DNA from: Nocardia tengchongensis
Lineage (GTDB): Bacteria > Actinomycetota > Actinomycetes > Mycobacteriales > Mycobacteriaceae
Assembly: GCF_018362975.1 (NCBI RefSeq)
Contig: NZ_CP074371.1
Location: forward strand, 7,130,001-7,194,000
Length of the DNA stretch: 64,000 bases
Direction: 5' to 3'
In this document: piece by piece, positions 18,924-27,972 of the stretch
Position numbering within the stretch: the first letter of the stretch is position 1
Layout of the letters: each line of letters starts with the position of its first letter
Program-made: the position numbers and the translations under genes
Notes under the pieces: model-generated
The model's database searches: none
Told to the model about the DNA's origin: nothing
Seen by the model: the letters and a program-made list of their open reading frames with translations, nothing else

Positions 18924-19316
18924 GTGATCGGTATCGACGGATGCCTCAAACGCATCATGGACATTCCCGGTGCGTGCAGCGTCACCCTGGTGGACGGCGC
19001 GAGCGGGCTGGCCATCGCCGCCGCCGGTCGTCACGACCTGGTCGATCAACACGAAGACGCTGCTGCCGCAACCGATGTCGTGCGATCGGTGCTCACCTCC
19101 CCCGCCCTCGCCACCGGCCGTCCCGGCGACGACATCACCGAGATCATCGTGTGCGGAACCCGCGGATATCACCTGCTGAATTTGATCGACGGCGATTTCG
19201 ACGGACGACTTTTCGTGCACGTCCTCTTCGACGGCGACACCGGAAATCTCGCCATGGCCAGATACCAGCTGCGATCGATTCTCACCGAATTCGCCGAGGA
19301 CGATCATGGACAGTGA
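18924..19316 (+). CDS. Roadblock/LC7-like protein 1
   Basis: A 130-residue cytoplasmic protein with the roadblock/LC7 fold pattern: a helix (DGCLKRIMDIPGA), strands SVTLVDGASGLAIAA, a long helix of the DVVRSVLTS type, strands (ITEIIVCGTRGYHLLNLI) and the late GNLAMARYQLRSIL helix. That helix is nearly the same as NLAMARHRLKGI in the fourth gene of the cluster. Roadblock proteins usually dimerise and regulate small GTPases (MglB type) or act in actinobacterial conservons. The start is the ATG at 18924 after GTGGGCGGCA, a weak site. The gene overlaps the next by 11 bp (19306-19316). Confidence 0.75.
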   Translation: MIGIDGCLKRIMDIPGACSVTLVDGASGLAIAAAGRHDLVDQHEDAAAATDVVRSVLTSPALATGRPGDDITEIIVCGTRGYHLLNLIDGDFDGRLFVHVLFDGDTGNLAMARYQLRSILTEFAEDDHGQ

Positions 19317-20173
19317 ACTCGTCATCGAGCTACGGCGGCTCGAACAGCAACGCGGCACCGGCATACTCACCGTGGGCGACGGCGCATTTCATCTCGTCGA
19401 GGGCGCGATCGTGGCCGCCGACTGCCGGCGCACCACCGGACTCGATCGCCTCGCGATAACCGCCGGCCTCACCGACGCCGAAGGCTGGCGCCGCGCCCGT
19501 GCGCGGCACGGCCGACCAGCTACCGTCCGGCCCGCGCCTGGAAACCCTTGCGCTACTGTCCGTCTTCGACGCCGCCTACCTGCTGCTCGCCGCGCCCGCA
19601 CCGGTGGAATTCCGCCCCGGGCCGCCGCACTGGCTCGCCTACGCCTGCCGGATCACCCCGGGCGCCCTGATTCACGAATGCGCCGGCCGCGGCGATCCGG
19701 CCGCGGGCGTGTGGCCGGTGGAGCTGGTGGATCGCGTCGCCGTGGTACCGGTGCGCCGGGTCCGGCGCCGCCGCGTGGTCCTCACCGGCGGACAGGCCGA
19801 GGTGCTCGCCGCCGTCGACGCCCGGCACAGCATCACCTGGCTCGCCGAACATCTCGGCCGCACCACCTACGGGTGCCTGCTCGCGGTGCGCGAACTCACC
19901 ACGGCCGGGCTGATCGAACCACCGGTCACGGTGGCCCTCGCCGAGCACCTCGCGCAGCCGCCCGCGACGGGAGACACCGCCGGCGGCGACCCCGCCACCG
20001 CGGACCCAGCCCCCGCCGCCCCGGACCGGAACCCCGGCGCGGCACCGAGTTCCACGCCGCCACTACGCCGCCGGGTCCGCCAGACCGCGGCGGTCGCCGT
20101 CCCCGACCGCTGGGAGCCGCCCGACCGGGACGTGCTCATCCGGCTACGGGCGGCACTGGAGGAATTTGCATGA
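19306..20173 (+). CDS. DUF4388/PatA-like N-terminal protein with winged-helix-like segment, frameshifted
   Basis: Second gene of the roadblock cluster. Residues 1-62 (LEQQRGTGILTVGDGAFHLV, EGAIVAADCRRTTGLDRL) resemble the PatA/DUF4388 module, in which an expression such as 'G.L.....g....f..G.iv.A' is typical. The later part (TADQLPSGPRLETLALLS, FDAAYLLLAAP, then ITWLAEHLGRTTYGCLLAVR with ELTTAGLI) contains a helix-turn-helix-like stretch and a Pro/Ala-rich tail. The two parts are in different frames. The switch lies between about 19489 and 19505, and removing one base there gives one 288-residue protein. No stop interrupts the first frame, so two separate genes are less likely. Function is unknown. 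Confidence 0.6.
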
Positions 20174-20211
20174 CCGCGAACGGATAGGGAGGCGGCCTTG
20201 GAGGAGCTCGC

Positions 20212-20712
20212 GTGACCGCGCGGCGAAGGCGGCTCGGTGAATTGATAGGAAGGTTGACCAAAGTGGCGATGTCCGGCCCAGAACCGAACACGCAGGTACA
20301 CAGGGAGCTGAAGTCGCTGCGGGATCGGGTGCCGCAGCTGACGGGCACGCTGGTGGCATCCACCGACGGGCTGCTCATCGCACACGATCTGCCCGCCCAC
20401 ATCGAGCCCGCGGGCATGGCGGCCCTCACCGCCGCCCAGCTCTCGCTCTCGCACCGGCTCGCCGCGACCGCGCACGGCGGTGGCTTCCACGAGGTGGTGG
20501 TGCACGGCGAGAGCGGCGACGTGGTGATCTACGCCGTCGGCTGGACCGCCTCGCTCACCGTGCTCGCCGCGCCCGGCGCCAATATCGGCCGCGTGCACCT
20601 GGAATCGCGGCCCGCCGCCCGCGCCATCGCCGACCACCTCGCGGCCGTCACCGGGGAGGCCGACGCCGCCTCCGCGACGCCGCCCGGAACACAGACTTCG
20701 AACCCCAAGTGA
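20212..20712 (+). CDS. Roadblock/LC7-domain protein 2
   Basis: A 166-residue protein with a recognisable roadblock domain: VHRELKSLRDRVPQLTGTLV, ASTDGLLIAHDLP, GMAALTAAQLSLSHRLA, and a strand pair EVVVHGESGDVVIYAVG followed by ASLTVLAAPGANIGRV. This is the MglB/conservon type, with the 'vs.DGl.ia' signature. Translation may start at the GTG at 20212, or further in at ATG 20269 (MSGPEPN), which trims a basic leader. The tail is Ala/Thr/Pro-rich. The gene overlaps or nearly touches the downstream reading frame, so cotranscription is likely. Confidence 0.8.
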   Translation: MTARRRRLGELIGRLTKVAMSGPEPNTQVHRELKSLRDRVPQLTGTLVASTDGLLIAHDLPAHIEPAGMAALTAAQLSLSHRLAATAHGGGFHEVVVHGESGDVVIYAVGWTASLTVLAAPGANIGRVHLESRPAARAIADHLAAVTGEADAASATPPGTQTSNPK

Positions 20713-20735
20713 AACACCGATTGAAAGGAAACCCC

Positions 20736-21107
20736 ATGTCCAACATGGATATCGCACTGAAGGACATGATGGTGATCGACGGCGCGCTCGGCGCGGCCGT
20801 GGTCGACTACAACAGCGGCATGGCGCTCGGCATGCTCGGCAGCTCGAAGGCGCTGGACCTGCAGGTCGCCGCCGCCGGCAACACCGAGGTGGTCCGAGCC
20901 AAGATGCGCACCATCGACCAGCTGGGCATCAAGGAGGAGATCGAGGACATCCTCATCACCCTGAGCAGCCAGTACCACATCATCAGGCCCATGACCGGAC
21001 GGAAATCCAAGGGCCTGTTCCTGTATCTGGCCCTCGACCGCGGCCGCGCCAATCTGGCCATGGCGCGGCACCGCCTCAAGGGCATCGAGGAAGACCTCGA
21101 GGTGTGA
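20736..21107 (+). CDS. Roadblock/LC7-like protein 3
   Basis: A 123-residue protein and the last gene of the cluster. The start is the ATG at 20736, behind a good GAAAGGAA site; upstream in-frame codons are not needed. The fold pattern repeats that of gene 1: MDIALKDMMVIDGALGAAVV, YNSGMALGMLGS, AGNTEVVRAKMRTI, LITLSSQYHIIRPM and LALDRGRANLAMARHRLKG. The shared C-terminal helix implies genes 1 and 3 are paralogues that may form hetero-oligomers. Many short helices and no transmembrane segment suggest a cytoplasmic scaffold. No Ras-like GTPase (GxxxxGKS) is encoded in or next to the cluster. Confidence 0.78.
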   Translation: MSNMDIALKDMMVIDGALGAAVVDYNSGMALGMLGSSKALDLQVAAAGNTEVVRAKMRTIDQLGIKEEIEDILITLSSQYHIIRPMTGRKSKGLFLYLALDRGRANLAMARHRLKGIEEDLEV

Positions 21108-21131
21108 CCGTTACCGAGCCACGCCCGGGTG

Positions 21132-21166
21132 CCCGTACGGGCGACTTCGCCGAATCCCCGTACGGG
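21132..21166. repeat. Two copies of palindrome CCCGTACGGG after the roadblock cluster
   Basis: The 10-bp palindrome CCCGTACGGG occurs at 21132-21141 and 21157-21166, each followed by CGA, centre to centre 25 bp. The pair lies 25 bp past the last roadblock stop. Either copy could form a weak hairpin, and the pair could be a two-site operator for the DUF397 gene at 21359. Confidence 0.5.
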
Positions 21167-21358
21167 CGAACACCATTCTGAATCCCCATGTCGGGTCACC
21201 GTTCTGACAACCGATATCGGGCACACCGTCGGCATCCAGCCGGTAGGGTGAACCACATCAGCCGATGCCAGACGGCGTTGTCCCGCATCGAGGACCCCGG
21301 CTGCTCTTCTTCGCCTCGCGTCCGAACCCGACTGTGAAAGGACGAAGGGAACCCGCAC

Positions 21359-21580
21359 ATGACTACCAAGGCAGACCTGCCGGCCGGACTCCAAATGCGG
21401 ACCAGTACCGCCGGCGGCGTCCACGGCAGCTGTGTCCAGGTCGGTTACTGGCCCGGCCGCGGCATCGTGGTCGCGCACAGCAAGGAAGGCGGAAACGGCG
21501 CGGTCCTGCTCTTCACGGTCCGCGAGTGGGAATCCTTCATCGAGGGCGTGAAGGCCGACGAATTCCCCGCGGCCGTTTAG
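21359..21580 (+). CDS. DUF397-domain protein, orphan
   Basis: A 73-residue protein ending LLFTVREWESFIEGVKADEF, the DUF397 C-terminal pattern. The N-terminal half (GGVHGSCVQVGYWPGRGIVVAHSKEG) matches the family 'S..CVEVA......VRDSK' region. DUF397 proteins usually follow an XRE-DUF5753 regulator, as at 61905-62988, and may antagonise it. Here no XRE partner is adjacent. A GAAAGGACGAAGG site precedes the ATG. Confidence 0.8.
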   Translation: MTTKADLPAGLQMRTSTAGGVHGSCVQVGYWPGRGIVVAHSKEGGNGAVLLFTVREWESFIEGVKADEFPAAV

Positions 21581-21622
21581 CCTGCCGAATAGGACGCTCG
21601 CGCCGCGAACGAGTTAGGTTCG

Positions 21623-22342
21623 GTGGCTGTGACGTTCGAATACCGGGTCGATGACATCCTCGAGCTGTCGTGCCCGTTCACCGCGGCACGGGTGACCGAG
21701 CTGACGGCCGACGAAGTCTTCGTCGAATGGCCCTGGTGGGCCGTCGATCCGGACGGCGACGGCGAGCGCTGGAACGGCGTGGTCGCGGTCGCGGCCGGAC
21801 CGGGCACGCCCGGATGGGATCGCGAGGTGTTCCGGATCCGGCCCGGCGACGGCGAACTCGCCGCCGACGCCCCGTGCCGGATCGGGATTCCGCCGACCGT
21901 CGTGCGCGTGATCGGACTGCGGCGGCACGAACCGCCGCGCGAGACCGGATGGCTGCCGCGGCCGCGACGGGAGATCGTCTACGTATGCGCCGGTCACCCC
22001 GACGTCACCGGCCAGGGCGCGGTGTTCGATCCCGACGATGACATTCCCCGCAAGGTCGAATTACGCTTCCGCCCCTACGCTTTCCTCGAGATCGGCGACG
22101 AGATCGCCGACGCCGCGGGCCGCGCCTGGCGGTTCGGCGGGCCCTGGAACTGGGAGCCGTTCGGCCCGGCCGAGACCACGGAGCCCGCATGGCCGCTGAT
22201 GCTGCTGACCCGCGACGGGGACAGCGAGGACGCGGCCGCGGTCGACGTCACCGAGGCGACACTGTCGGGCTCGCACCAGGAGGAACTGGCGCGCTGGCGC
22301 GAGCTGGCCGGGCTGACCCCGATCGACCACACCACCGACTGA
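21623..22342 (+). CDS. Hypothetical protein (239 aa)
   Basis: I do not recognise this protein. It starts at the GTG at 21623 and is acidic and Trp-rich (VFVEWPWWAVDPDGDGERW, GRAWRFGGPWNWEPFG), with no signal peptide or membrane segment. The regular alternation of short strands suggests a beta-rich cytoplasmic fold. Codon use is as in the neighbours and the frame has the high third-position GC expected of coding sequence. It ends 9 bp before the convergent recG stop, so the two transcripts must terminate over each other. Confidence 0.65.
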   Translation: MAVTFEYRVDDILELSCPFTAARVTELTADEVFVEWPWWAVDPDGDGERWNGVVAVAAGPGTPGWDREVFRIRPGDGELAADAPCRIGIPPTVVRVIGLRRHEPPRETGWLPRPRREIVYVCAGHPDVTGQGAVFDPDDDIPRKVELRFRPYAFLEIGDEIADAAGRAWRFGGPWNWEPFGPAETTEPAWPLMLLTRDGDSEDAAAVDVTEATLSGSHQEELARWRELAGLTPIDHTTD

Positions 22343-22351
22343 CACCGCCGG

Positions 22352-24618
22352 TCAGGACTTCGCCAGGTACTCCAGTCTTCCCCGTCCACGGCCGCACGCA
22401 TCATGCTCGCCAGGCCGGGATGGTTCTTCAACCCCGGATCGCCGGCCACGATCTCGCGCGCCACTTCCTGTGCGGCGGTGATGACTTCGAGATCGTCGAG
22501 CAGCGACAGCAGACGCAGACTGCGCGCGGTGCCGGACTGCGCCGAACCCAGCACATCGCCCTCGCGACGCTGCCGCAGATCCAGCACCGCCAGTTCGAAA
22601 CCGTCGGTAGTGCCCGCCACCGCCTCCAAACGTGTCATGGCGGTACCCATCGGATTGGTCTCGGTGATGAGCAGGCACAAACCCGGATGCTGACCACGGC
22701 CGACCCGGCCGCGCAGCTGATGCAGCTGACTGACGCCGAAGCGATCCGCGTCCACGATCACCATGACCGTGGCATTCGGGACGTCGACACCGACCTCGAC
22801 GACGGTGGTGCACACCAGCACATCGATCTCGGCGTCGTTGAACGCCCGCATGACCCGGTCCTTCTCGTCCGCGGGCAAGCGGCCGTGCAACAAGCCGACC
22901 CGCAGATCCTTGAAGGGCCCCGAGCCGAGCATCTCGTACATGTCCACCGCCGAATGGGTGGTGGGGCCTTCCTTCTCCTCCTCGGCTTTCGCCTTGCGGC
23001 CCTTGCCTTTCCCGTTCTCCTCCTCGTCGCCGATGCGCGAGCACACCACGTACGCCTGCCGGCCCTGGGAGACCTCTTCGTGGATCCGCTCCCACGCCCG
23101 ATCCACCCACGCCGGTTTCACCTTGGCGGGAACGACTTTCGAGGTGATCGGGGACCGGCCACGCGGCAGCTGGGTCAGCACCGAGGTCTCCAGATCACCC
23201 AGGGTGGTCATGGCGATGGTGCGCGGAATCGGGGTCGCGGTCATGACCAGCAGGTGCGGGCTGGCTGCGCCCTTCGCCTTGGCGCGCAGCGCATCTCGCT
23301 GCTCCACACCGAAACGGTGCTGCTCGTCGACCACCACCATGCCCAGGTCGAAGAACTCCACATTGTCCTGGATCAGGGCGTGGGTGCCGATCACCAGACC
23401 GGCCTCGCCGGTGACCGCGTCCAGCAGGGCGGCCTTCTTCTGGCCCGCCGACATGGAACCGGTCACCAGCACCACCTTGGTGGCGTTCTCGTCCGCGCCC
23501 AGCTCCCCGGCCGTGCCGAGATCGCCGAGCATCTTCTTCAACGACCGATAGTGCTGTGCGGCAAGCACTTCCGTGGGGGCGAGCAGCGCGGTCTGCTGAC
23601 CGCTGTCCACCACCTGCAGCATGGCGTGCAGGGCCACGATGGTCTTGCCCGAACCCACCTCACCCTGCAGCAGCCGGTGCATGGGGTGGGTGCGCGACAG
23701 ATCCGCGGAGATCTCGTCGATGACCGTGCGCTGACCCTCGGTCAACTCGAACGGCAGCCGCTTGTCGAAGGCGGCGGCGATACCGTCGGTGCGCGGCGGG
23801 CACGGCTTGGCGATGCGGCCCTCGGTCTGATGGCGGCGTTCGGCCAGCACCAGCTGCAACGCCATCGCCTCGTCGAAACGCAGCCGGCCGCGCGCGGCTT
23901 CGATATCGGCCTTGTGCTCGGGTAGGTGGATCAGGCGCAGCGCGTCCGACACCGGCAGCAGGGCATGCTCGGTAAGTAGCGACTCCGGCAACGGGTCGTC
24001 GATGGGATCGAGCTGGTCGAGCACCTGGCGAATGCAGCGCAGCAGGTCCCAGCTCTGCACCTTCGCCGTCGACGGATAGACCGGGATGAATTCGCGCTCG
24101 AAGAACGAGACATCCACTCCCCCGGCGCCTTTCGCGGTCTGCGCCAGGCCGCGCAGCGCGCCGCCGCCGCGCACCGAGGTGAGGTTCTCGATCGACTCGC
24201 CCTGCTCGGGCAGGATCAGATAGTCGGGGTGCGAAAGGTTCCAGCGGTCGGGCCGCCACCAGTGCACGGTGCCCGACATCATCGCCCGCACACCGTCTTT
24301 CACCAGATAGCGAACCTTGTCGCCATTGAAGAAGGTGATCTCCACCGGGCGCGGGCCGCCGGTGTCCAGGTTCACCTTGAGCAGGCTGCCGCGCCGATTC
24401 TTCATCGGCCGCAGGTCGGTCTTGGTGACCCGGCCCATCACGGTGATGTGCTGGCCTTCCTCCGGCGCCTCCTCGGTGAGCGGCTGCCCCTGGGTGGCGT
24501 AGCGCAGCGGATAGTGCCGCAGCAGGTCCTCGACGGTCTGCATGTCGAAGTGCTCCTGCAGCGATTCCGCCGCCTTCACCCCGAGCACATGGTCGAGCCG
24601 ATCGGCCAGTGTCGCCAT
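22352..24618 (-). CDS. recG: ATP-dependent DNA helicase RecG, with frameshift near the C-terminus
   Basis: Branch-migrating helicase that reverses stalled forks. An N-terminal wedge/OB domain (residues ~1-200, HYPLRYATQGQPL) is followed by two RecA-like domains. These show LLQGEVGSGKTIVAL (Walker A), VVVDEQHRFGVEQR (DEQH box), LVMTATPIPRTIAM, TTVVEVGVDVPNATVMVI and QLHQLRGRVGRG. Near 22371-22374 the frame shifts: the minus strand reads GACTGGAGTACC, but GACTGGGAGTACC would give the normal ending EDWEYLAKS-stop at 22352-22354. The corrected length is 755 residues. Without repair the frame runs on to 22075 through the neighbouring gene, which is plainly wrong. It abuts the DAK2 gene with no spacer. 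Confidence 0.95.
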
Positions 24619-26595
24619 CTATTCCACCCCGATCTGCACCAGGTCGCCCGCCTGCCCGCCCGGGTACACCACTACCTCCACACCCGGGAAGCCCGCGGCC
24701 ACATGCGCGGTCAAGTCGTCGGAAAGCCCTTCGGGCGCATCGCCGCCCAGGAGCATGGTCACCAATTCCCCACCCAGGCCCAGCATTCGGTCCAGCAGGG
24801 TGCGCCCCGCCGCCCGCACATCGGAATCGATGACGACCACATCGTGGCCGACCAGACCGAGCCCGTCCCCCGCCTCGCACATCCCCACCATGGTCAGCGA
24901 CCGCTCCGGCGCGACCCGCAGCGCACCCCACCGGGTCCCGGCCGCCGCCTCCGACATGGCGAACGCGTCATCGGCCGCGGCCCGCCCGGCATCGTGCATC
25001 GACAACGCCGCCAGCCCCTGCACCATCGACCCGCACGGCAGCATCAACACCTCCCGCTGCCCGTCGCGCGCCGCCACACTCACCGCCACCAGCTCGTGCG
25101 CCGGCAACGCCCCGTTCGGCAGCACCAGCACCTCCCGCTGCGGCACCCGCCGAACGGCTTCCAGCAGCACATCCGCGGTGACCGCCCCCTCGAGCACGAC
25201 CGCCCCCGCGTCCTCGAACAACCGCACCGCACCGGTGCCCTCTGCCACCGCGAGGATCGCGCGATCAGCCTTCCCCGTCGGCGTGTGCCCGGAATCGTCG
25301 AGGATCTCGATCCGGATCCCACTCAGCACGCCCGCCGCCAGCCCGGCCTCGACCGCCGCGCCCGCGTCACCGCAATGCACATGGGCGGACCAGGTTTCCT
25401 CGCCGTCGCCTACGACAACCACCGAATCCCCGAGCGCCCCAAGCTGATCCCGCAGCTCGCCGATGCGCAGCTCGTCGCTCCCACGCACCAGGAACATCAC
25501 CTCGTAATGCGGTGCGCCGGAGCCCCACTCGGAGCGCGGAGCCAACTCCCCCGCGGGCCGAACCACCGAAGTCGGCAGCACCGCACCCGGGTTCGGCACC
25601 GGCACGCTCGGATTCGACGCGGCTTCCCCGGACCACGCCGCGCCCGCCGAATACTCGACACCGCCGCCGGAACCATCGGCGCTGAAGTCGGACCGGTCAG
25701 CGGCGGCCGATCCCTCCGAGATGACCGATACATCTGTCGCCGGGCGATCCGGTATGCGCGACGGCCGTTCCTCCGGGGCGCCGCGCCGATAGACCGGCCG
25801 CGCGGGCGCGCTCCCCCCGGCTGCCGCCACCAACTCGTCCAGCAACACCAGCAATCCACGGGCCCCGGCATCGACGACACCGGCCTCGCGCAGCACGCCC
25901 AGTTGCGCGGGCGTCTCCCCCAATGCCTTGACCGCGCCGTCCGCCGCCGCGAGCGCGACACCGAGCAGATCCCGCTCCGAGGCGTCGGCGGCCCGTTCGG
26001 CAGCCCGATCCAAGATGGTGAGCATCGTCCCCTCGACCGGCGAACTCAGTGCCTCTCGCACCAGCCGCGCGGCCTGCCGCAGGGCGAACCGCAGCGCCTC
26101 GGCCGTGAGCGGCCTGTCGGCAACCGCGTCGGCGATGCCTCGCAAGACCTGCGACAGGATGATTCCCGAGTTCCCCCGCGCGCCCATGGTCGCCGCACGA
26201 GCCATCGCCCCCATGACGCCGTGCGCCGACACTGCCTGGTGGTCAGCGATCGCCGGATCCCGATCGGGCGATGCGGGCGTCGCCATATCCGTGGCACCGA
26301 CCTGTAGTCGCAGGGCATCGGTCTGGGCGGCGGACTCTCCGCCGGCAGCACGGCCTCCGTGCTCACCGGCCGACGGGATCGGGGCGTCGATCGCCGCTTC
26401 GGCCCCGCGCACGGCTGCCCGCATGGTGCTCAGCAGGTTGGTGCCGGTGTCGGAGTCGGCGACGGGGAAGACATTGAGGGCGTTGATCTCGTCCCGGTGG
26501 CGTTCCAGGGCGGTGAGGGTGTGGCGACCCCAGTTCAACAAGGCCGTACCGTCCAGCGCGTCCGCTACCCCGGGCACCGTCACCGTCCTTCCCAC
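24619..26595 (-). CDS. DAK2 domain (DhaL/FakA-like) fatty acid kinase-type protein
   Basis: A 658-residue protein with an N-terminal DhaL/DAK2 nucleotide-binding domain: NVFPVADSDTGTNLLSTMRA carries the Asp residues that hold Mg-ATP, then ATMGARGNSGIILSQ and DAGARGLLVLLDEL. A C-terminal EDD-type domain follows (GLVGHDVVVIDSDVRAAG, VVVYPGGQAGDLVQIGVE). The layout equals FakA, which phosphorylates fatty acids held by FakB. Two long inserts, residues ~75-115 and ~270-340, are low-complexity and lengthen it beyond the usual ~550. The start is a GTG at 26595. The stop (24619-24621) touches the recG ATG, so the two are cotranscribed, as I recall in mycobacteria. Confidence 0.88.
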   Translation of the reverse strand: MGRTVTVPGVADALDGTALLNWGRHTLTALERHRDEINALNVFPVADSDTGTNLLSTMRAAVRGAEAAIDAPIPSAGEHGGRAAGGESAAQTDALRLQVGATDMATPASPDRDPAIADHQAVSAHGVMGAMARAATMGARGNSGIILSQVLRGIADAVADRPLTAEALRFALRQAARLVREALSSPVEGTMLTILDRAAERAADASERDLLGVALAAADGAVKALGETPAQLGVLREAGVVDAGARGLLVLLDELVAAAGGSAPARPVYRRGAPEERPSRIPDRPATDVSVISEGSAAADRSDFSADGSGGGVEYSAGAAWSGEAASNPSVPVPNPGAVLPTSVVRPAGELAPRSEWGSGAPHYEVMFLVRGSDELRIGELRDQLGALGDSVVVVGDGEETWSAHVHCGDAGAAVEAGLAAGVLSGIRIEILDDSGHTPTGKADRAILAVAEGTGAVRLFEDAGAVVLEGAVTADVLLEAVRRVPQREVLVLPNGALPAHELVAVSVAARDGQREVLMLPCGSMVQGLAALSMHDAGRAAADDAFAMSEAAAGTRWGALRVAPERSLTMVGMCEAGDGLGLVGHDVVVIDSDVRAAGRTLLDRMLGLGGELVTMLLGGDAPEGLSDDLTAHVAAGFPGVEVVVYPGGQAGDLVQIGVE

Positions 26596-26895
26596 ACGTC
26601 ATGGCCTCACCATCGAAAGAAACCCGTCGCCAGCCTAGTCGGGGCGGCCGACATCGTGCCGTCACCTGGCATTCGTACGCCGCATACGGGATCGGTGCCG
26701 GGGGCCTGATTGGACACGCCCGGGACGGGTTGGCTACTCTTGTGCGGTTGCCTCACGCAGGCATGGTCCTGCCCGCTCAGGTATCAGTCCGCGTTCACCA
26801 GCTATTCGCTGGTAGGTACGTCCAAGACATCAGGCTTTCGGACACGCTGTACATGGTGCAGTGCGTCCCTCTATGACATGAAGGAGCTCGCGACT
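26596..26895. other. 300-bp divergent intergenic region, DAK2 / rpmB
   Basis: No gene found. It must hold the promoters for the DAK2-recG operon and for rpmB. The rpmB side ends in AAGGAG (26881-26886), the ribosome-binding site. Confidence 0.5.
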
Positions 26896-27087
26896 ATGGC
26901 TGCCGTCTGTGACGTCTGCGCCAAGGGCCCCGGCTTCGGTAAGTCGGTTTCGCACTCGCACCGGCGCACCAACCGTCGCTGGAACCCGAACATCCAGACC
27001 GTGCGCGCGCAGGTTGCCCCCGGCAACACCCGCCGCATGAACGTCTGCACCTCCTGCCTGAAGGCGGGCAAGGTCGTTCGCGGCTGA
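26896..27087 (+). CDS. rpmB: 50S ribosomal protein L28 (zinc-binding form)
   Basis: A 63-residue ribosomal protein starting [15 protein letters not shown]; the ATG at 26896 follows AAGGAG. Basic patch [16 protein letters not shown] is typical of L28. It carries two CxxC pairs (CDVC near the start, CTSC near the end), so it is the zinc-holding C+ form. Many actinobacteria also have a zinc-free copy under Zur control elsewhere; that would be the one used in zinc shortage. A strong hairpin follows the stop. Confidence 0.97.
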   Translation: MAAVCDVCAKGPGFGKSVSHSHRRTNRRWNPNIQTVRAQVAPGNTRRMNVCTSCLKAGKVVRG

Positions 27088-27104
27088 TAATAGCTTTCCG
27101 ACAG

Positions 27105-27142
27105 CAGCCCCGGCACCCAGAATGATGGGTGAACCGGGGCTG
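27105..27142 (+). terminator. rpmB terminator hairpin
   Basis: A two-part stem, CAGCCCCGG with inner CACCCA, loop GAATGA, then TGGGTG-AA-CCGGGGCTG, followed by TTGTCGTTT. It lies 18 bp after the rpmB stop and so ends the rpmB transcript before the acetyltransferase gene. Confidence 0.85.
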
Positions 27143-27164
27143 TTGTCGTTTCAGGGAGAGAACC

Positions 27165-27665
27165 ATGAGTGACTGGCAGGTCGTTCCCCTCGAACCGAAG
27201 TACGTCTACAGCATGTCCGAATGCCATATCGCGTGCTGGCGGGAGGCGTATCAGGGCCTGGTGCCCCAGCATGTGCTCGACGCCTTCGACGTGGACCGGC
27301 GGGCGGCGGCGTGGGGCAAGATCCTGTTCGAGTATCCGGGGCGGATTCGGGTAGCGGTGCTCGACGACGGCACCGTCATCGGCTTCGCGGGCAGCGGCGA
27401 CAACCTCGAGGAATCACCCACGACGGAGTACGAACTGAGCGCCCTCTACGTGCGCGCGGCCTATCACGGCACCGGGGTGGCGCAGGCCCTCATGGACGAG
27501 GTGCTGCCCGAGACCGGCGATGTCGCGCTGTGGGTGTTCGAGGAGAACCCGCGAGCGCGGGCCTTCTATCAGAAATACGGCTTCGAACCCGACGGTGAAC
27601 GCCGAGTCGAAGCCTTCTCTCCCGCACTGCAAGTGCGGATGGTGCGCCGGGCCCTGACGGGGTGA
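27165..27665 (+). CDS. GNAT-family N-acetyltransferase
   Basis: A 166-residue acetyltransferase that uses acetyl-CoA. Motifs: CHIACWREAYQGLVPQHVLD at the N-terminus, VIGFAGSGD, then ELSALYVRAAYHGTGVAQAL, the acetyl-CoA pyrophosphate loop (R/Q-x2-G-x-G/A form, here YHGTGVA). NPRARAFYQKYGFEPDGE is the last conserved block. The start is the ATG at 27165 after CAGGGAGAG. The substrate is unknown. It follows the rpmB terminator, so it needs its own promoter or read-through. Confidence 0.88.
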   Translation: MSDWQVVPLEPKYVYSMSECHIACWREAYQGLVPQHVLDAFDVDRRAAAWGKILFEYPGRIRVAVLDDGTVIGFAGSGDNLEESPTTEYELSALYVRAAYHGTGVAQALMDEVLPETGDVALWVFEENPRARAFYQKYGFEPDGERRVEAFSPALQVRMVRRALTG

Positions 27666-27681
27666 GGCCCGGCGCCGTGGC

Positions 27682-27939
27682 TCACGCCGCGCCGTTGAGG
27701 CAATCCACCTGCTGGCTGATCGACTGCAACAGGCACGCCGTGCGCGAGGTGACGTTGGACGACAGTCCGCTCACGCTATTGGTGTCGAGCAGGCTGCCGA
27801 CGGGCGTGACCGAGGTGGTGGTCTCGGGGACGTACGGGTCCAGCGTCAGCGGCGCGGCACCGGCGACGGCCGGAGCCGAGGCCAGCGCGGCACCCGCGGC
27901 CAGCGCGACGAAAACACCACGGGCAGTCTTCTTCTGCAT
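27682..27939 (-). CDS. Small secreted protein (85 aa)
   Basis: Signal peptide MQKKTARGVFVALAAGAALA with likely cleavage after VAGA (A-x-A), leaving ~55 residues (PLTLDPYVPETTTSVTP...). The ATG at 27939 has AGGAG 7 bp upstream; the ATG at 27945 is too close to it. Two cysteines near the C-terminus (TACLLQSISQQVDCLNG) may form a disulfide. This is the common short-secreted-protein pattern of Nocardia; the function is unknown. It lies just downstream of ung on the same strand. Confidence 0.75.
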   Translation of the reverse strand: MQKKTARGVFVALAAGAALASAPAVAGAAPLTLDPYVPETTTSVTPVGSLLDTNSVSGLSSNVTSRTACLLQSISQQVDCLNGAA

Positions 27940-27972
27940 ACACATGCTCCTGAATCAGGTAACGGATCGGCG

